64,000 nucleotides of DNA from Chloroflexota bacterium (GCA_019637815.1 JAHBUZ010000012.1:62001-126000); one strand, 5' to 3'. Positions 25,093-35,570 are shown, numbered from the stretch's first letter. Program-made: numbers and translations. The notes: generated by a model from the sequence alone, not told the origin.

Positions 25093-26145
25093 TCAGGCGT
25101 CCACCGTGATGCCGTTGGCGGCGAGTGCCGCGGCTCGCGAGGTGCGGTTCCGCTTCGCTTCCTCGGGCACCTGGTCGCGCGCGTGGTACGAGGAGCGCAC
25201 GAGTGGTCCCGACTCCACGTGCTTGAAGCCGAGACCCAGCGCCTCCTCCTTCATCGATGCGAACTCGTCCGGGTGGACGTACCGCTCGATGGGCAGGTGC
25301 TGCTGCGAGGGCCGCAGGTACTGGCCGATGGTCAGGATGTCGCAGTCCACGGCACGCAGGTCCCGGAACGTGACCGAGAGCTCCTCGCGGGTCTCGCCGA
25401 GACCGACCATGAGGCTCGACTTGGTATGCACGGTGCCCGGCCGACCGGCGATCCCCAACGCCTGCTCCTTGGCCACGCGCAGCACTTCCAGGGAGCGGTG
25501 GTATCGGGCGCGCTTGCGGACCGGCTTCTGGAGCCGCTCCACGGTCTCCACGTTGTGGTTGAGGATGTCCGGCCCTGCCTCCATCACCGTCCGCAGCGGC
25601 TCGTCCTGGCCGTTGAAGTCGGGGATGAGCACCTCGATACCCATGCCCGGCGCCTCGCGGCGGAGCGCGCGGATGGTCTCCGCGAAGATGTGGGCGCCGC
25701 CATCGGGCAGGTCATCGCGCGCGACGCTGGTCACGACGACGTGCTCGAGGCCCATCTGGCGGACCGCTTCCGCGACCCGGCGCGGCTCGTCATCGTCGTT
25801 CCAGGTGGGTCGGCCGGTCTTGACGGCACAGAAGCCACAGGCGCGGGTGCAGGTATCCCCGAGGATCATGACCGTCGCGGTGCGCTGCTCCCAGCACTCC
25901 CCGATGTTGGGGCAGTGGGCCTCCTCGCACACCGTGTTGAGCGTCAGGCCGCGCATCAGCCCCTTGAGCTCGGTGTAGTTGGGACCGCTCGGCAGCTTCG
26001 CGCGGATCCAGTCGGGATGACGCCGCGGCGCGACACCGCCGTCGAGCGCCTCATCGAACCGGCCACCGCCGATGGCGATGGTCAAGGGCTCGTGGCCATG
26101 ACCGCCCTGGCCGGGCGGGGTGAACATCGGGAGCTCGCGCTGCAT
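25093..26145 (-). CDS. lipA: Lipoyl synthase
   Basis: 350 residues from ATG 26145; open codons continue to 26247 but would overlap the E2 gene. Two 4Fe-4S clusters are complete: the auxiliary cluster [12 protein letters not shown] and the radical SAM cluster CTRACGFC, followed by [37 protein letters not shown] and the C-terminal RSSYHARDQ. It inserts two sulfur atoms into octanoyl groups bound to E2 and GcvH proteins. The extra 50 N-terminal residues compared with E. coli LipA are rich in Gly and Pro. It follows the E2 subunit gene (52-base gap), the very protein it modifies, so co-regulation makes sense. Confidence 0.96.
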   Translation of the reverse strand: MQRELPMFTPPGQGGHGHEPLTIAIGGGRFDEALDGGVAPRRHPDWIRAKLPSGPNYTELKGLMRGLTLNTVCEEAHCPNIGECWEQRTATVMILGDTCTRACGFCAVKTGRPTWNDDDEPRRVAEAVRQMGLEHVVVTSVARDDLPDGGAHIFAETIRALRREAPGMGIEVLIPDFNGQDEPLRTVMEAGPDILNHNVETVERLQKPVRKRARYHRSLEVLRVAKEQALGIAGRPGTVHTKSSLMVGLGETREELSVTFRDLRAVDCDILTIGQYLRPSQQHLPIERYVHPDEFASMKEEALGLGFKHVESGPLVRSSYHARDQVPEEAKRNRTSRAAALAANGITVDA

Positions 26146-26197
26146 CAGGACCGTGCCTTCGATAGGGTCGACGCCCGCCACCGGGCGCCAGGGATGA

Positions 26198-27571
26198 TCA
26201 CCAGATGGGCGTCTGGTCGTCGACCGATTCGAGCCACTGCTTGACATCGGTCAGGAAGCGGCCGGCCTGTGCGCCATCGGTCGCCCGATGGTCGAAGCCC
26301 AGGACCATGGCCATCATGGGTCGGATGGCGATGGCATCGCCGCCGGGTGTCTCGACGACCACCGGCTTCTTCACGATCGCCTCCATGGTCAGGATGGCGA
26401 CCTCCGGCACGTTGAGGATGGGCAGCGTCAGGATGGAGCCCGTCCAGCCGGTGTTGTCGACCGTGAACGTGCCACCGCCGATGTCACCCGCCTTGAGCTT
26501 GCCGGCACGGGTCCGCGCGGCGACCTCGTTGATGGCCTTGTTGAGGCCGTGGATGCTGAGCGTGTCCGCGTCCCGGACCACCGGCACCATCAGCCCGTCG
26601 TCGACCGCGACGGCGATGCCCACGTTGATGGCGGCACGGATCCAGTGGCCATCATCGGTCCAGTGCGAGTTGAGGTCCGGCTGCTTCCGGAGCCCCGCGA
26701 TGGCCCCCTTGGTCACGAACGCGACGTAGCTGAGGCCGATCCCCTCGCGCTCCTGGTAGGCGCGCTTGGTGCGGTCGCGGAGGCGCATCACGGCGGACAT
26801 GTCCACCTCCACCGTCTCGTACGCGGTGGGCACGGCGGAGGCACGCGTCATCTGGGCGGCGATGCCCTGGCGCATCTTGCTGAGCGTCTTCCTGTAGTCC
26901 TGGCCGGGGCCGGCGGGCGCGGCGGCTGCCGAGGCGACGGGCTGGGCCGGTGCTGCGGGCGCCTGACTGGGGGCCGGCGCGGACGATGCGGCGCCTGGGG
27001 TGGAGCCGTTGGCGGCCACGTAGCCGAGCACGTCGTCACGCGTGACACGGCCGTTGAAGCCGGTGCCGGCGACGCGCGCCAGGTCCACGCCATGCTCGCG
27101 GGCGAGCCGACGGACGGCGGGTGTCATGCGTCCCGTGTACTCGGCGACGAGCGTGGCCGCCTGCGGCGCGGCAGCGGCGACGGTCGCCGATGACGCGGCG
27201 GCTGCCGGGGCCGGCGATGGCTCGGTCGGGGTCGGGACCGGGGCCGGCGTCGGGGCAGGGGCTTCGACCGGAGCCTCGGCGGCGGGGACCGCAGGTGCAT
27301 CGGCCGGGGCAGGTGCATCGGTGGCTGCGGCGGACCCGGCGGCCTCGATGACCGCGATCTCCGCGTCGTTCGGCACCGTCTGGCCCTCCTCGACGAGGAT
27401 CCGCGTGAGCACGCCCTCGAACGGTGAGGGCACCTCCGCGTTCACCTTGTCGGTGACCACCTCGACGATGGGCTCGCCCGCGGCGACCGAGTCACCGACC
27501 TGCTTCAGCCACTTGCCGATGGTCCCCTCGGCGACGCTCTCACCGAGCTGGGGCATGGTCACCGTGGGCAT
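26198..27571 (-). CDS. 2-oxoacid dehydrogenase E2 (dihydrolipoyl acyltransferase)
   Basis: 457 residues. Residues 1-78 form a lipoyl domain with the lipoylated Lys42 in [14 protein letters not shown]; an Ala/Pro linker follows; about 125-162 is the peripheral subunit-binding domain ([37 protein letters not shown]); residues 230-457 are the catalytic trimer domain with the active-site His and Asp in [16 protein letters not shown]. It transfers acyl groups to CoA in the pyruvate, 2-oxoglutarate or branched-chain complex. No E1 genes lie in the window, so the complex cannot be named; the [11 protein letters not shown] lipoyl site is common in branched-chain/pyruvate types. Followed by lipA. Leader of about 45 bases with CGGAGGA ribosome site. 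Confidence 0.92.
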   Translation of the reverse strand: MPTVTMPQLGESVAEGTIGKWLKQVGDSVAAGEPIVEVVTDKVNAEVPSPFEGVLTRILVEEGQTVPNDAEIAVIEAAGSAAATDAPAPADAPAVPAAEAPVEAPAPTPAPVPTPTEPSPAPAAAASSATVAAAAPQAATLVAEYTGRMTPAVRRLAREHGVDLARVAGTGFNGRVTRDDVLGYVAANGSTPGAASSAPAPSQAPAAPAQPVASAAAAPAGPGQDYRKTLSKMRQGIAAQMTRASAVPTAYETVEVDMSAVMRLRDRTKRAYQEREGIGLSYVAFVTKGAIAGLRKQPDLNSHWTDDGHWIRAAINVGIAVAVDDGLMVPVVRDADTLSIHGLNKAINEVAARTRAGKLKAGDIGGGTFTVDNTGWTGSILTLPILNVPEVAILTMEAIVKKPVVVETPGGDAIAIRPMMAMVLGFDHRATDGAQAGRFLTDVKQWLESVDDQTPIW

Positions 27572-27622
27572 GGGCTGTGCGATCCTCCGAGTCTCGGGCG
27601 CGTTCGCGACGCGCAGACCTCG

Positions 27623-27628
27623 ATGATA
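27623..27628 (-). promoter_or_regulatory. -10 element of E2-lipA operon
   Basis: TATCAT on the minus strand; the ATG lies 51 bases downstream, behind a CGGAGGATCG ribosome site. Confidence 0.5.
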
Positions 27629-27658
27629 CCCGCGTCGCCCTTCCTGCCGCCGGTCGGG

Positions 27659-30600
27659 TCAGAGCACGCTGGTCGTGCCGCGGAGCATGGCTTCGATGTC
27701 CGACGGCGGGACGGGTGCGCTCACGTAGTAGCCCTGGAACTCGTCGCAACCATGCTTCCCGAGGAATCGCAACTGCCGACGCGTCTCCACCCCCTCGGCC
27801 ACCACCTTGAGACCCAGGGCATGGCCGAGCGAGATGATCGCCGGCACGATCGTCGCGTCCTCCGTATCCACGAGCATGCTCGGCACGAACGAACGATCGA
27901 TCTTGAGCGTGTCGGCGCAGAACTGCTTGAGATAGCTGAGCCCCGAGTAGCCGGTCCCGAAGTCATCGATGGACAGCCGCACGCCTGCCGCTCGCAGCAG
28001 GCCGAACGTCGCAATCACCCGCTCGACATCCTGCGCGATCACGCTCTCGGTCAACTCCAGCTCCAGGAGCTCGGGCGGCAGACCGGTGTCCTCGAGCACG
28101 CCCATCACCCACGCGACCACGTCCTGGCCCAGGAACTGGCGTGCCGAGACGTTCACGGCCACAGCGGTCGGACCCAGTCCTGCATCCAGCCACGCCTTGG
28201 CCTGGGTGCACGCGGTCCGCAGCACCCAATCGCCGATGGGGACGATCAGCCCGGAGTCCTCCGCGATGGGGACCAGCCGGTCCGGCGCCACCTCGCCGAG
28301 CTGTGGGTGGTGCCAGCGGAGCAGCGCCTCGCAGCCGGTGATCCGGCCGGAGGCGAGGTCCATCTTGGGCTGGTACGCAAGCCGGAGCTGGCCGGCGGCC
28401 AGCGCGTCGCGGAGCGCCGCCTCCAGCACGACGCGTCGCTGGATCGCCTCGCTCATCTCGGGTACGTAGGCCTGGTGGTTGTTCCGGCCCAGCTCCTTGG
28501 CCCGGAACATCGCGGTATCGGCGTTGCTGATCAACTCCTCGACGGTCGCACCGTCCTGGGGGAAGACGCTGACCCCGACGCTGATGGAGAGGGGCACGAT
28601 CTGCCCGCGGACGGTGATCGGGTGATCGAGGTCCTCCACGATCGACTGCGCCACCGCGTATGCATCATCGGCCCCCCGGAGCCCCGTCAGGAGGACCAGG
28701 AACTCGTCCCCACCATGCCGGGCGACGGTGTCCGTCTCGCGCACCCGCTGCGTGAGTCGTACGGCGACGGCCTTGAGCACCTCGTCCCCGAAGGCATGGC
28801 CCCTGCCGTCGTTGACGATCTTGAACCGGTCGAGGTCGAGATAGAGGACCGCGAACAGGACGCCCGATCGGCGTGCCCGGGTGATCGCCTGCTCCATGCG
28901 CTGCCGTACCAGGTTGCGGTTGGGCAGGCCGGTGAGCTCGTCGTGTGTGGCGAGGTGTCGGATCCGCTCTTCGTCGCGGCGTCGTTGCGTGATATCCCGA
29001 TGGATCCAGGTCCGCCCGTAGTAGCGCCCTTCGTGGTCGACCACGGGCGCCGAGAAGCGCTCCTGGACCGAGCCGTCCACGAGCTCGATCTCATCATGCG
29101 CGACCTCGTTCGGATGCTCGGCCAGCCAGGCGACCCGGGCCATGAATTCCGCGGGGTTCGTGGTCCGCCGTGCCACGTGCCGCAGCCGGCGTGCATCCAG
29201 CGCACCCTGCGCGACCTCATCGGGGACACCCCACATCTCGTTGAGCCGCTGATTCTGGAGCAGACGCTGCCCGTTCGGGCTGACCACGAGGATGCCGTCG
29301 AGCGAACTCTCGACCTGGGCCTCGAGCAGGGTCGTCTGCTCGCGCAGGGCGCTCTCGATCCGCTTTCGATGACTGATGTCCAGCGCGACACCGATGAACC
29401 CGCGCCGTCCGCCCTGGTCGAACCGCTTGGCCGTGAACAGGTGGGGGATCCTTCGCCCGTCCTTGTGCAGGAGGTCGGCCTCCGCCGCCGCTTCGCCGGT
29501 CTCGAACACCGAGGCGATCCGCGCCGCCACCTGGGGGCGATGGTCCTCCGCGATGAAGTCGAGCGCCTGCATCTCCGCAAGCTCGTCCCCGGTGTATCCC
29601 GTGACGGTCTCGAAACCCTGGTTCCAGCGCAGGAACCGGCCGCTCTCATCGAACTGGTAGAACACCCCGGGCAGACCGTCCACGACCGCGTCGGAGAAGT
29701 CGCGCGCATCCCGCAGCTCGTCCTCCATCGCCCGGCGCTGACTGATGTCCAGCCCCAGACCCACGAACGCCGGCCGACCCTCGTGGTCCAGTCGCACACC
29801 TGTCCACAGGTACGGCACGCGTCGGCCGTCCCGGAACACGTAGTCAGCTTCCGCGGTGTTGGAGCCGCGCTCGAAGATCTCCTTGATCGCCTGACGGATG
29901 ACCACCTGCCCGTCCGGGTCGAAATAGTCGAGCACACTCATGCCCGCCCGTTCCTCGAGGGAGTAGCCGGCGGTGGTCTCGAGGTTGCGGTTGCCCCGGA
30001 TGAAGTTGCCCTGTGCGTCGTAGTGATAGAAGACGCCCGGCAGGCTGTCGAGCGCCCGCTCCGCGTAGTCGCGCTCGTAGCGCAGCTGGGCTTCCATCTC
30101 GCGGCGCCACGAGATATCGAGACCCACGCCGATGAACCCGCGCTCCTCGTCACGCACGAAACGCGTGAGGGTGATGAGGTAGGGGACCAGCGTCCCGCCA
30201 GCAGCCAGCAGGTCGGTCTCGACTCGGACCTCGCCCTGCTCCAGACCGTCCATCAGCTCGCTCGCGAGCGCCTCCCGGCGGTCCGGGGGCGCGAGCTCGA
30301 TGGCGAACATGCTGCTCAGCTGCACCGCGTCCAGACCGGTGACCGTCTCGAGGTTCCGGTTCCAGCGCACGAACCGCCCTTCGCCGTCCACCTGGAAGAA
30401 GATGCCCGGCAGGCCGTTGAGGGCGGCGTCAGAGAAGTCGCGCTCCCGCCGCAGCTCCTCCTCGGCCAGCTTCTGGGCTCGGGTATCCACGCCCAGGCCG
30501 ACGAACCCCGTCTCCCCGCGGTGCTCGAACCGCGAGATATCCCACAGGAACGAGGCGCGTTCGCCGCTCTTGAGCAGATAGTCCGCCTCGAAGCGGACCG

Positions 30601-31333
30601 TGCCGTTCGCGTGCATGCGCGTGATCGCCTCGTCGACGGTCGCGTGCTGGTCTTCGGGGAAGAACTCGGTCGGGTGCTTTGCCGCGACCTCAGCCGCGGT
30701 ATACCCGGTCAGCTCCTGTGCGGACCGGTTCCGACGCAGCAGGCGGCCGTCGGCGGAGTAGTGGGCGAAGATCCCGGGCAGGCTGTTGATGATGGTGTCG
30801 GCGTAGTCGCGTTCCTCGCGAAGCTCGACCTCGATCTCCCGACGCCACGAGAGGTCCGTCGCGATGACGATCAGCCTGCGACCATCGCCGCGGTCATGGC
30901 GGGCCGACAGGAGCTGGTACGGCACGCGTCGGCCGTCCTTGAGCAGGAGGTCCGCCTCCACGTGTGCCTCGCCCTGCTCGAAGACCTCGGCGAACCGGTC
31001 GCAGACCAGCTGCCGGTCATCCGGCGCGATCAGGTCGCGCGCGGACATCCCGGCGAGCTCGTCCGCCGAGTATCCGGTGACGGCCTCGAGGTTCTGGTTC
31101 CAGCGACAGCACCGGCCGTCCTCGTCGATCTGGAGGAAGACCCCCGGAAGGCGGTTGAGGATCGCGTCCGTGAAGTCCCGTTCGGCCCGAAGCTCGTGCT
31201 CGATCCGCAGTTGGCGACCGGTCGGGGCGACCGAGGCGCCGGGTCGGTGACGCTTCGTGGACTCGGTGGCGGTCGCGGTCAATCGGATCTCCGAGCTCGA
31301 TCGGTGGCGGCCAGGCGAGCACCGAGCGATCAC
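27659..31333 (-). CDS. Multi-PAS GGDEF-EAL protein (c-di-GMP turnover)
   Basis: 1224 residues with no membrane helix. Five PAS/PAC modules of nearly equal length begin at ERDF/ERDY/ARDF at residues 51, 174, 297, 420 and 543, and a sixth PAS runs from about 670. The GGDEF domain (about 790-955) has an intact HGGDEF at 873-878 and an inhibitory site RETD five residues before it. The EAL domain (about 975-1215) keeps EALLRW at 1002, NVSARQF, ELTES, IDDFGTGYS and AEGVE. Both activities, c-di-GMP synthesis and breakdown, look possible. The PAS tandem could sense redox, oxygen or ligands. GTG 31333 is the longest start; a later one (TTG near 31282) is possible. Confidence 0.92.
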   Translation of the reverse strand: MIARCSPGRHRSSSEIRLTATATESTKRHRPGASVAPTGRQLRIEHELRAERDFTDAILNRLPGVFLQIDEDGRCCRWNQNLEAVTGYSADELAGMSARDLIAPDDRQLVCDRFAEVFEQGEAHVEADLLLKDGRRVPYQLLSARHDRGDGRRLIVIATDLSWRREIEVELREERDYADTIINSLPGIFAHYSADGRLLRRNRSAQELTGYTAAEVAAKHPTEFFPEDQHATVDEAITRMHANGTVRFEADYLLKSGERASFLWDISRFEHRGETGFVGLGVDTRAQKLAEEELRRERDFSDAALNGLPGIFFQVDGEGRFVRWNRNLETVTGLDAVQLSSMFAIELAPPDRREALASELMDGLEQGEVRVETDLLAAGGTLVPYLITLTRFVRDEERGFIGVGLDISWRREMEAQLRYERDYAERALDSLPGVFYHYDAQGNFIRGNRNLETTAGYSLEERAGMSVLDYFDPDGQVVIRQAIKEIFERGSNTAEADYVFRDGRRVPYLWTGVRLDHEGRPAFVGLGLDISQRRAMEDELRDARDFSDAVVDGLPGVFYQFDESGRFLRWNQGFETVTGYTGDELAEMQALDFIAEDHRPQVAARIASVFETGEAAAEADLLHKDGRRIPHLFTAKRFDQGGRRGFIGVALDISHRKRIESALREQTTLLEAQVESSLDGILVVSPNGQRLLQNQRLNEMWGVPDEVAQGALDARRLRHVARRTTNPAEFMARVAWLAEHPNEVAHDEIELVDGSVQERFSAPVVDHEGRYYGRTWIHRDITQRRRDEERIRHLATHDELTGLPNRNLVRQRMEQAITRARRSGVLFAVLYLDLDRFKIVNDGRGHAFGDEVLKAVAVRLTQRVRETDTVARHGGDEFLVLLTGLRGADDAYAVAQSIVEDLDHPITVRGQIVPLSISVGVSVFPQDGATVEELISNADTAMFRAKELGRNNHQAYVPEMSEAIQRRVVLEAALRDALAAGQLRLAYQPKMDLASGRITGCEALLRWHHPQLGEVAPDRLVPIAEDSGLIVPIGDWVLRTACTQAKAWLDAGLGPTAVAVNVSARQFLGQDVVAWVMGVLEDTGLPPELLELELTESVIAQDVERVIATFGLLRAAGVRLSIDDFGTGYSGLSYLKQFCADTLKIDRSFVPSMLVDTEDATIVPAIISLGHALGLKVVAEGVETRRQLRFLGKHGCDEFQGYYVSAPVPPSDIEAMLRGTTSVL

Positions 31334-31480
31334 CGCGAACCACGGCGACCATGCGTCCCTGGATGGTCGATCCGGACGCCTCAGGTCCGTCCGGGAACCG
31401 GATGGTTCCCCGCCGGCCGACCCCCGGGCTATGGCTCGATGGTCCCGCTCCGGTGCGTGGCGTGCCGATCGGGCACGGGA

Positions 31481-32251
31481 TCAGCGCCCGAGTGCCGGGA
31501 TCGCGACGGTGGCCTCGACCAGGCAGTGGTCGGATCCGGACGCGTCGCAGTCCACCGCGGACGACAGCGGCACCACGTCCGGCGTCGTGATGATGTGGTC
31601 GATGCGCAGCAACACGAGCCCGTCCGGATCCGCGCCCCAGGTGCGTGGCGGCAGCCAGCTGACCGCCGCGGGGACGTCCACGAAGCCATCCACGAGCGAG
31701 CGGAACGCCGGCTCGAGGTCGGTCACGTTGAGGTCCCCGGCGAGGATCGCCGAGCGACCCATCGCCTGTTCCTCGAGCAGCATCGTCCGCAGCCGCTCCA
31801 GCACGGTATCCCGGTCCGCGGCACCCAGCGGCGTGGGCGCATGGGCGACGATGACCGTCAGCGGCACCCCGTCCAGGTCCACCGCGGCATGGATGACCGG
31901 CAGCGACCGGTCATCCGGCGCCACCTCGATGGGCCACGAGGACAGCATCGCGAGCCCGCCGTTCGCGGCACTCGGCCGCAGGACCTGGTACGGGAAGAGC
32001 GCCGCGAGTCCGGCGTCCGCCGCGATCGCCTCCGCGCGCGCCTGCGTGACCTCGATGAGTCCCACGACCGCCGGGCCTCGTGCCGCCAGCGCCTCGATGA
32101 GCCGGTCCGGCGGCTCACGGTCGAGACCCCAGATGTTGTAGGCGACGATGCGCAGCGTCCGATCGGGCACCGGTGACGGATCCGCGGCCGATGCCGCCGC
32201 GGCGCACACGGCCCACAGCAGCAGGGCCACGAGCAGCGCTGCCCGGCGCAT
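31481..32251 (-). CDS. Exported endonuclease/exonuclease/phosphatase-family protein
   Basis: 256 residues from ATG 32251, which overlaps the stop of the malic enzyme gene (TGATG). A signal peptide (MRRAALLVALLLWAVCAAAA) is followed by LRIVAYNIWGL, VGLIEVTQ (metal Glu), IVAHAP, LAGDLNVTD (Asp/Asn pair) and SDHCLVEA (catalytic His), the full motif set of the EEP superfamily. It would cleave phosphodiesters or act as a sphingomyelinase/DNase-like enzyme outside the membrane. Target unknown. Likely translationally coupled to the malic enzyme although no pathway link is evident. Confidence 0.85.
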   Translation of the reverse strand: MRRAALLVALLLWAVCAAAASAADPSPVPDRTLRIVAYNIWGLDREPPDRLIEALAARGPAVVGLIEVTQARAEAIAADAGLAALFPYQVLRPSAANGGLAMLSSWPIEVAPDDRSLPVIHAAVDLDGVPLTVIVAHAPTPLGAADRDTVLERLRTMLLEEQAMGRSAILAGDLNVTDLEPAFRSLVDGFVDVPAAVSWLPPRTWGADPDGLVLLRIDHIITTPDVVPLSSAVDCDASGSDHCLVEATVAIPALGR

Positions 32252-33936
32252 CAGGCCCTCGTGTAGGGCACGTAGTCGGGCCACCAGGTGGCCGCGTCCA
32301 CGGCAGCCGCGGGGTCGAACGCCGCATCCCGCCCCACGGCACCCGCGAGGCCGCTCGTCACCGCCTCCTCCACCACCGTCACGGCGATGTCCCGCGACAC
32401 GTCCCGGATGGATGACAGCGCGGGATACAGCGCGCCGACCGCGAGGCGCTCATCCGGCACCGCGTCCGCGAGGGAGCGCGCCGCGAGCAGGAACATCCGG
32501 TCGGTGATGGTGCGCGCCTCCGCCACGACCGCCCCCAGCCCCACCCCCGGGAACACGAACGCGTTGTTGGCCTGGCCGATCTCGCGCAGGCCGTCCGCCC
32601 ACGGGACCGCCGCCGAGGGCGACCCGGTGGCCACCAGCGCCCGACCCGCGGACCAGGCGATGACATCGGCCGCCCGCGCCTCCGCCGCCGAATCGGGGTT
32701 GGACAGCGGCATGATCACCGGTCGCTCATCAGGGCCCATGCCCGCCACCACCGCCTCGATGACCTCGCGCGTGAACGTCCCCGCCATCCCGGTCGCACCG
32801 AGCAGCACGGTCGGCCGCCACGACCGGATGACCGACAGCAGATCGACCCCCTCGGTGGGGCCGGGTGCCGCGACGGCCACCTCACGCTTCCAGACGTCGA
32901 GATCGGATCGACCCGCGTGGACCAGCCCGCGCGAGTCGACGAGCGCCACCAGATCCTCCGAGACCTCCGCTGCCCGCAGCAACCGGGCGATGCCGATCCC
33001 CGCCGCGCCGGCGCCCACGATGAGCACCCGCTCCTCGGCTGGCGCTCGTCCGGTGATCCGCTCGGACGCGAGCACGCCTGCGACCACGACCGCGGCCGTG
33101 CCCTGGATGTCGTCGTTGAACAGCGGCGCGCGACCCCGGTATCGGTCGAGGAGGCCCAGCGCGTTCGCCTGCTTGAAGTCCTCGAGCTGGATGACACAGC
33201 CCGGCCAGACCTCCTGGACGCCGGTCACGAACGCCTCCAGCAGCTCCGCGTAGCGTGGACCACGCAGCCGCGGCGCCCGCACACCGAGGTACAGCGGGTC
33301 ATCCAGCAGCCGCCTGTTGTCCGTGCCCACGTCCAGCGTCACGGGCAGGGTCAGGGACGGATGGATGCCGCCCGCCGCCGTGTACAGCGCGAGCTTGCCG
33401 ATGGGGATGGCCATGCCACCCGCACCCAGGTCACCGAGCCCCAGGATGCGCTCGGAATCGGTGACCACGATGAGCCGCACGTCCGGGAACGGCCCCTGGC
33501 GCAGCAGCTGCGGGATGCGGCCGACGTCCCGTGGCGTGATCCAGGTGCCGCGCGTGCGCCGGATGATGTGGCTGTACTCCTGGCAGGCGCGGCCCACGGT
33601 CGGCGTGTAGACGATGGGCAGGAACTCGTCGAGATGCTCGGCGAGCAGCCGATAGAACAGCGTCGCGTTGCGGTCCTGGAGCGCGGCGAGGCCGATGTAT
33701 CGCTCCAGCGGGTCGTCCTTGACCCGGATGTGACCGAGCTCCAGCGCCACCTGCTGCTCGATGGACAGGACATGGTCCGGCAGCAGGCCCACGAGCCCGA
33801 ACGCCTCCCGCTCATGGGCCGGGAACGCGGCCTCCTTGGTGAGCATCCGGCTACCCAGCAGCCACTGCCCACCCTGTGGGATGACCGCCGGACGCCCGGC
33901 CACGATGTCCTCGAACGGGTCGCCCAGCGGACGCAT
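32251..33936 (-). CDS. NAD(P)-dependent malic enzyme
   Basis: 561 residues, the long (eukaryote/E. coli MaeA-like) class. Conserved blocks: LALELGHI-type VALELGHIRVK, LPIVYTPTVGRACQEYS, RGTWITPRD, VVTDSERILGLGDLGAGGMAIPIGKLALY, PVTLDVGTDN, QLEDFKQANA, FNDDIQGTAAV and the Rossmann VLIVGAGAAGIGIARLL. It decarboxylates malate to pyruvate with NAD+ (or NADP+) and a divalent metal. Lies 45 bases downstream of the dihydrolipoyl dehydrogenase gene, so the two may share a transcript supplying pyruvate metabolism. Confidence 0.95.
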   Translation of the reverse strand: MRPLGDPFEDIVAGRPAVIPQGGQWLLGSRMLTKEAAFPAHEREAFGLVGLLPDHVLSIEQQVALELGHIRVKDDPLERYIGLAALQDRNATLFYRLLAEHLDEFLPIVYTPTVGRACQEYSHIIRRTRGTWITPRDVGRIPQLLRQGPFPDVRLIVVTDSERILGLGDLGAGGMAIPIGKLALYTAAGGIHPSLTLPVTLDVGTDNRRLLDDPLYLGVRAPRLRGPRYAELLEAFVTGVQEVWPGCVIQLEDFKQANALGLLDRYRGRAPLFNDDIQGTAAVVVAGVLASERITGRAPAEERVLIVGAGAAGIGIARLLRAAEVSEDLVALVDSRGLVHAGRSDLDVWKREVAVAAPGPTEGVDLLSVIRSWRPTVLLGATGMAGTFTREVIEAVVAGMGPDERPVIMPLSNPDSAAEARAADVIAWSAGRALVATGSPSAAVPWADGLREIGQANNAFVFPGVGLGAVVAEARTITDRMFLLAARSLADAVPDERLAVGALYPALSSIRDVSRDIAVTVVEEAVTSGLAGAVGRDAAFDPAAAVDAATWWPDYVPYTRA

Positions 33937-33981
33937 CGCCGCGCCGCCTGCCTGACCGCTGGTCGTCCCGGACCCGGACGA

Positions 33982-35451
33982 TCAGAAGTTGATGGACTTG
34001 CCGTGGACCGCGAGCGCGGTCTCGCCGATCGCCTCGGAGAGCGTCGGATGGGGATGCACCGCGGAGCCCAGGTCCCACGCCGTCGCCTCGAACAGCATCG
34101 CGGCGCTCGCCTCCGCGATGAGCTCGGTGACGTGCGAGCCGATGAGGTGGACCCCCAGCAGCTCGTCCGTCTCGGCGTGCGCGATGACCTTGGTGAAGCC
34201 CTCGGTCTCGCCGTTCGCGATGGCCTTGCCGATGGCCTGGAACGGGATCCGACCGATCTTGACCGGGATGCCATCCCGCTCGCACTCCGCCTCGGTCCGA
34301 CCGATGGACGCGACCTGGGGCCGGGAGTACGTCGCCCGAGGCATCTTGCGGTAGTCGACGTGCTCGACCTCCTCGCCCGCGATGGCATGCACCGCCGCGA
34401 TGCCCTCGTGCGCGGCGACGTGCGCCAGCCACAGCCCGCCGATGATGTCGCCGATGGCGTACAGGTGCGGCTCCGCGGTCTGCATGTTCGCGTCGACCTG
34501 GACGATGGTCCGCTCGACCACCGCCTTGGTGGTCTCGAGGCCGACACCGTCGGTGTTGGCGGCGCGACCGGCAGCGACCAGGAGTCGATCGACCACCAGC
34601 TCGGACGGCTCGGCGCCCTCCTTGCCGACGAGGATGTGGACCCCCGCATCATCGACCGTGACCGCGGCGGGATCGAAGCGCGCGGACGTGATGATCTTGA
34701 TGCCGCGCTTGGTGAACGCCTTCTCCATCTCCTTGCTCACGTCCGCGTCCTCCAGCGGCACGACCGCGGGCAGGTACTCCAGGACGGTCACCTCGGCACC
34801 GAGGTCCCGGTAGTACGACGCGAACTCCATGCCCACGGCACCCGCGCCGATGACGGCGATGGACGCGGGCACGTCCGTGGAGCGCAGCACGTCATCGCTG
34901 GTCACGATGCGCTCGCCGTCCGGCACCAGCCCGGGCAGGCTCTTCACCCGGCTGCCCGTGGCGAGGATGGTGTCCTTGGAGGTGAGCACACGCTCACCGG
35001 TCGGCTGGTCCTGCTCGTCGATGGTGGCCACGCGGATGCGCGTCGCGCCCTCGAGGGTCGCGGTGCCCCGGATGTACGCCACCTGGTTCTTGCGCACGAG
35101 CGACATCAGACCCTTGTGGAGCCGGTCGACGACCGCCTGGCGCCGGGTCGCGATGGCGACCGGATCACCGGCCACGCTCCCCTCCACCACCAACCCGTAG
35201 GTGCCCGCCTTGCGGATGCGGTCGAGCAGGTCCGCCGATTCGAGCATCGCCTTGGTGGGGATGCAGCCTCGATGGAGACACGTGCCGCCGATCTTGTGCT
35301 GGTCGATGAGCGCGACGCTGAGCCCCAGCTGCGCGGCACGGAAGGCGGCGGAGTAGCCACCCGTGCCGGCGCCGATGACCACCAGGTCGAAGGTGTCGGG
35401 ATCGCGGGTCTCGCTCGTGGCGGCGGTGGTCTCGGGGGTGTCAGCGGGCAT
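33982..35451 (-). CDS. lpdA: Dihydrolipoyl dehydrogenase (E3)
   Basis: 489 residues from ATG 35451. FAD-binding DLVVIGAGTGGYSAAFRAAQLG, redox disulfide GGTCLHRGCIPTKAML, NAD-binding IAVIGAGAVGMEFASYYRDLG, FAD motif LYAIGDIIGG and the interface catalytic His-Glu in AVHPHPTLSEAIGE. It reoxidises the lipoyl group of E2 with NAD+. The E2-lipA pair lies 8 kb away on the same strand. A 22-residue upstream extension without a start signal is rejected. TACCAT at 35489-35494 is the likely -10, leaving a leader of about 30 bases. Confidence 0.95.
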   Translation of the reverse strand: MPADTPETTAATSETRDPDTFDLVVIGAGTGGYSAAFRAAQLGLSVALIDQHKIGGTCLHRGCIPTKAMLESADLLDRIRKAGTYGLVVEGSVAGDPVAIATRRQAVVDRLHKGLMSLVRKNQVAYIRGTATLEGATRIRVATIDEQDQPTGERVLTSKDTILATGSRVKSLPGLVPDGERIVTSDDVLRSTDVPASIAVIGAGAVGMEFASYYRDLGAEVTVLEYLPAVVPLEDADVSKEMEKAFTKRGIKIITSARFDPAAVTVDDAGVHILVGKEGAEPSELVVDRLLVAAGRAANTDGVGLETTKAVVERTIVQVDANMQTAEPHLYAIGDIIGGLWLAHVAAHEGIAAVHAIAGEEVEHVDYRKMPRATYSRPQVASIGRTEAECERDGIPVKIGRIPFQAIGKAIANGETEGFTKVIAHAETDELLGVHLIGSHVTELIAEASAAMLFEATAWDLGSAVHPHPTLSEAIGETALAVHGKSINF

Positions 35452-35488
35452 GGTCGGTGACGGTCTCGTGCGTGTGATGACGTGGCCG

Positions 35489-35494
35489 ATGGTA
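35489..35494 (-). promoter_or_regulatory. -10 element of lpdA
   Basis: TACCAT on the minus strand, 37 bases before ATG 35451. Confidence 0.45.
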
Positions 35495-35570
35495 CCGCAG
35501 GGCCCTCGCGTCACTGGCGATGCCCGACGCGCTGCGCCCCGGGACCCGTCCGTCAGCGCTGGCCGTCGGG

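Noticed and set aside
25093..26247. Longer lipA start at 26247
   Set aside because: It would overlap the E2 coding region by 50 bases and add non-conserved sequence; ATG 26145 is a better choice.
27623..32176. 1517-codon open frame on the plus strand
   Set aside because: It is antisense to the PAS-GGDEF-EAL and phosphatase-family genes, whose minus-strand translation shows full domain motifs. Long antisense frames are expected at this G+C content.
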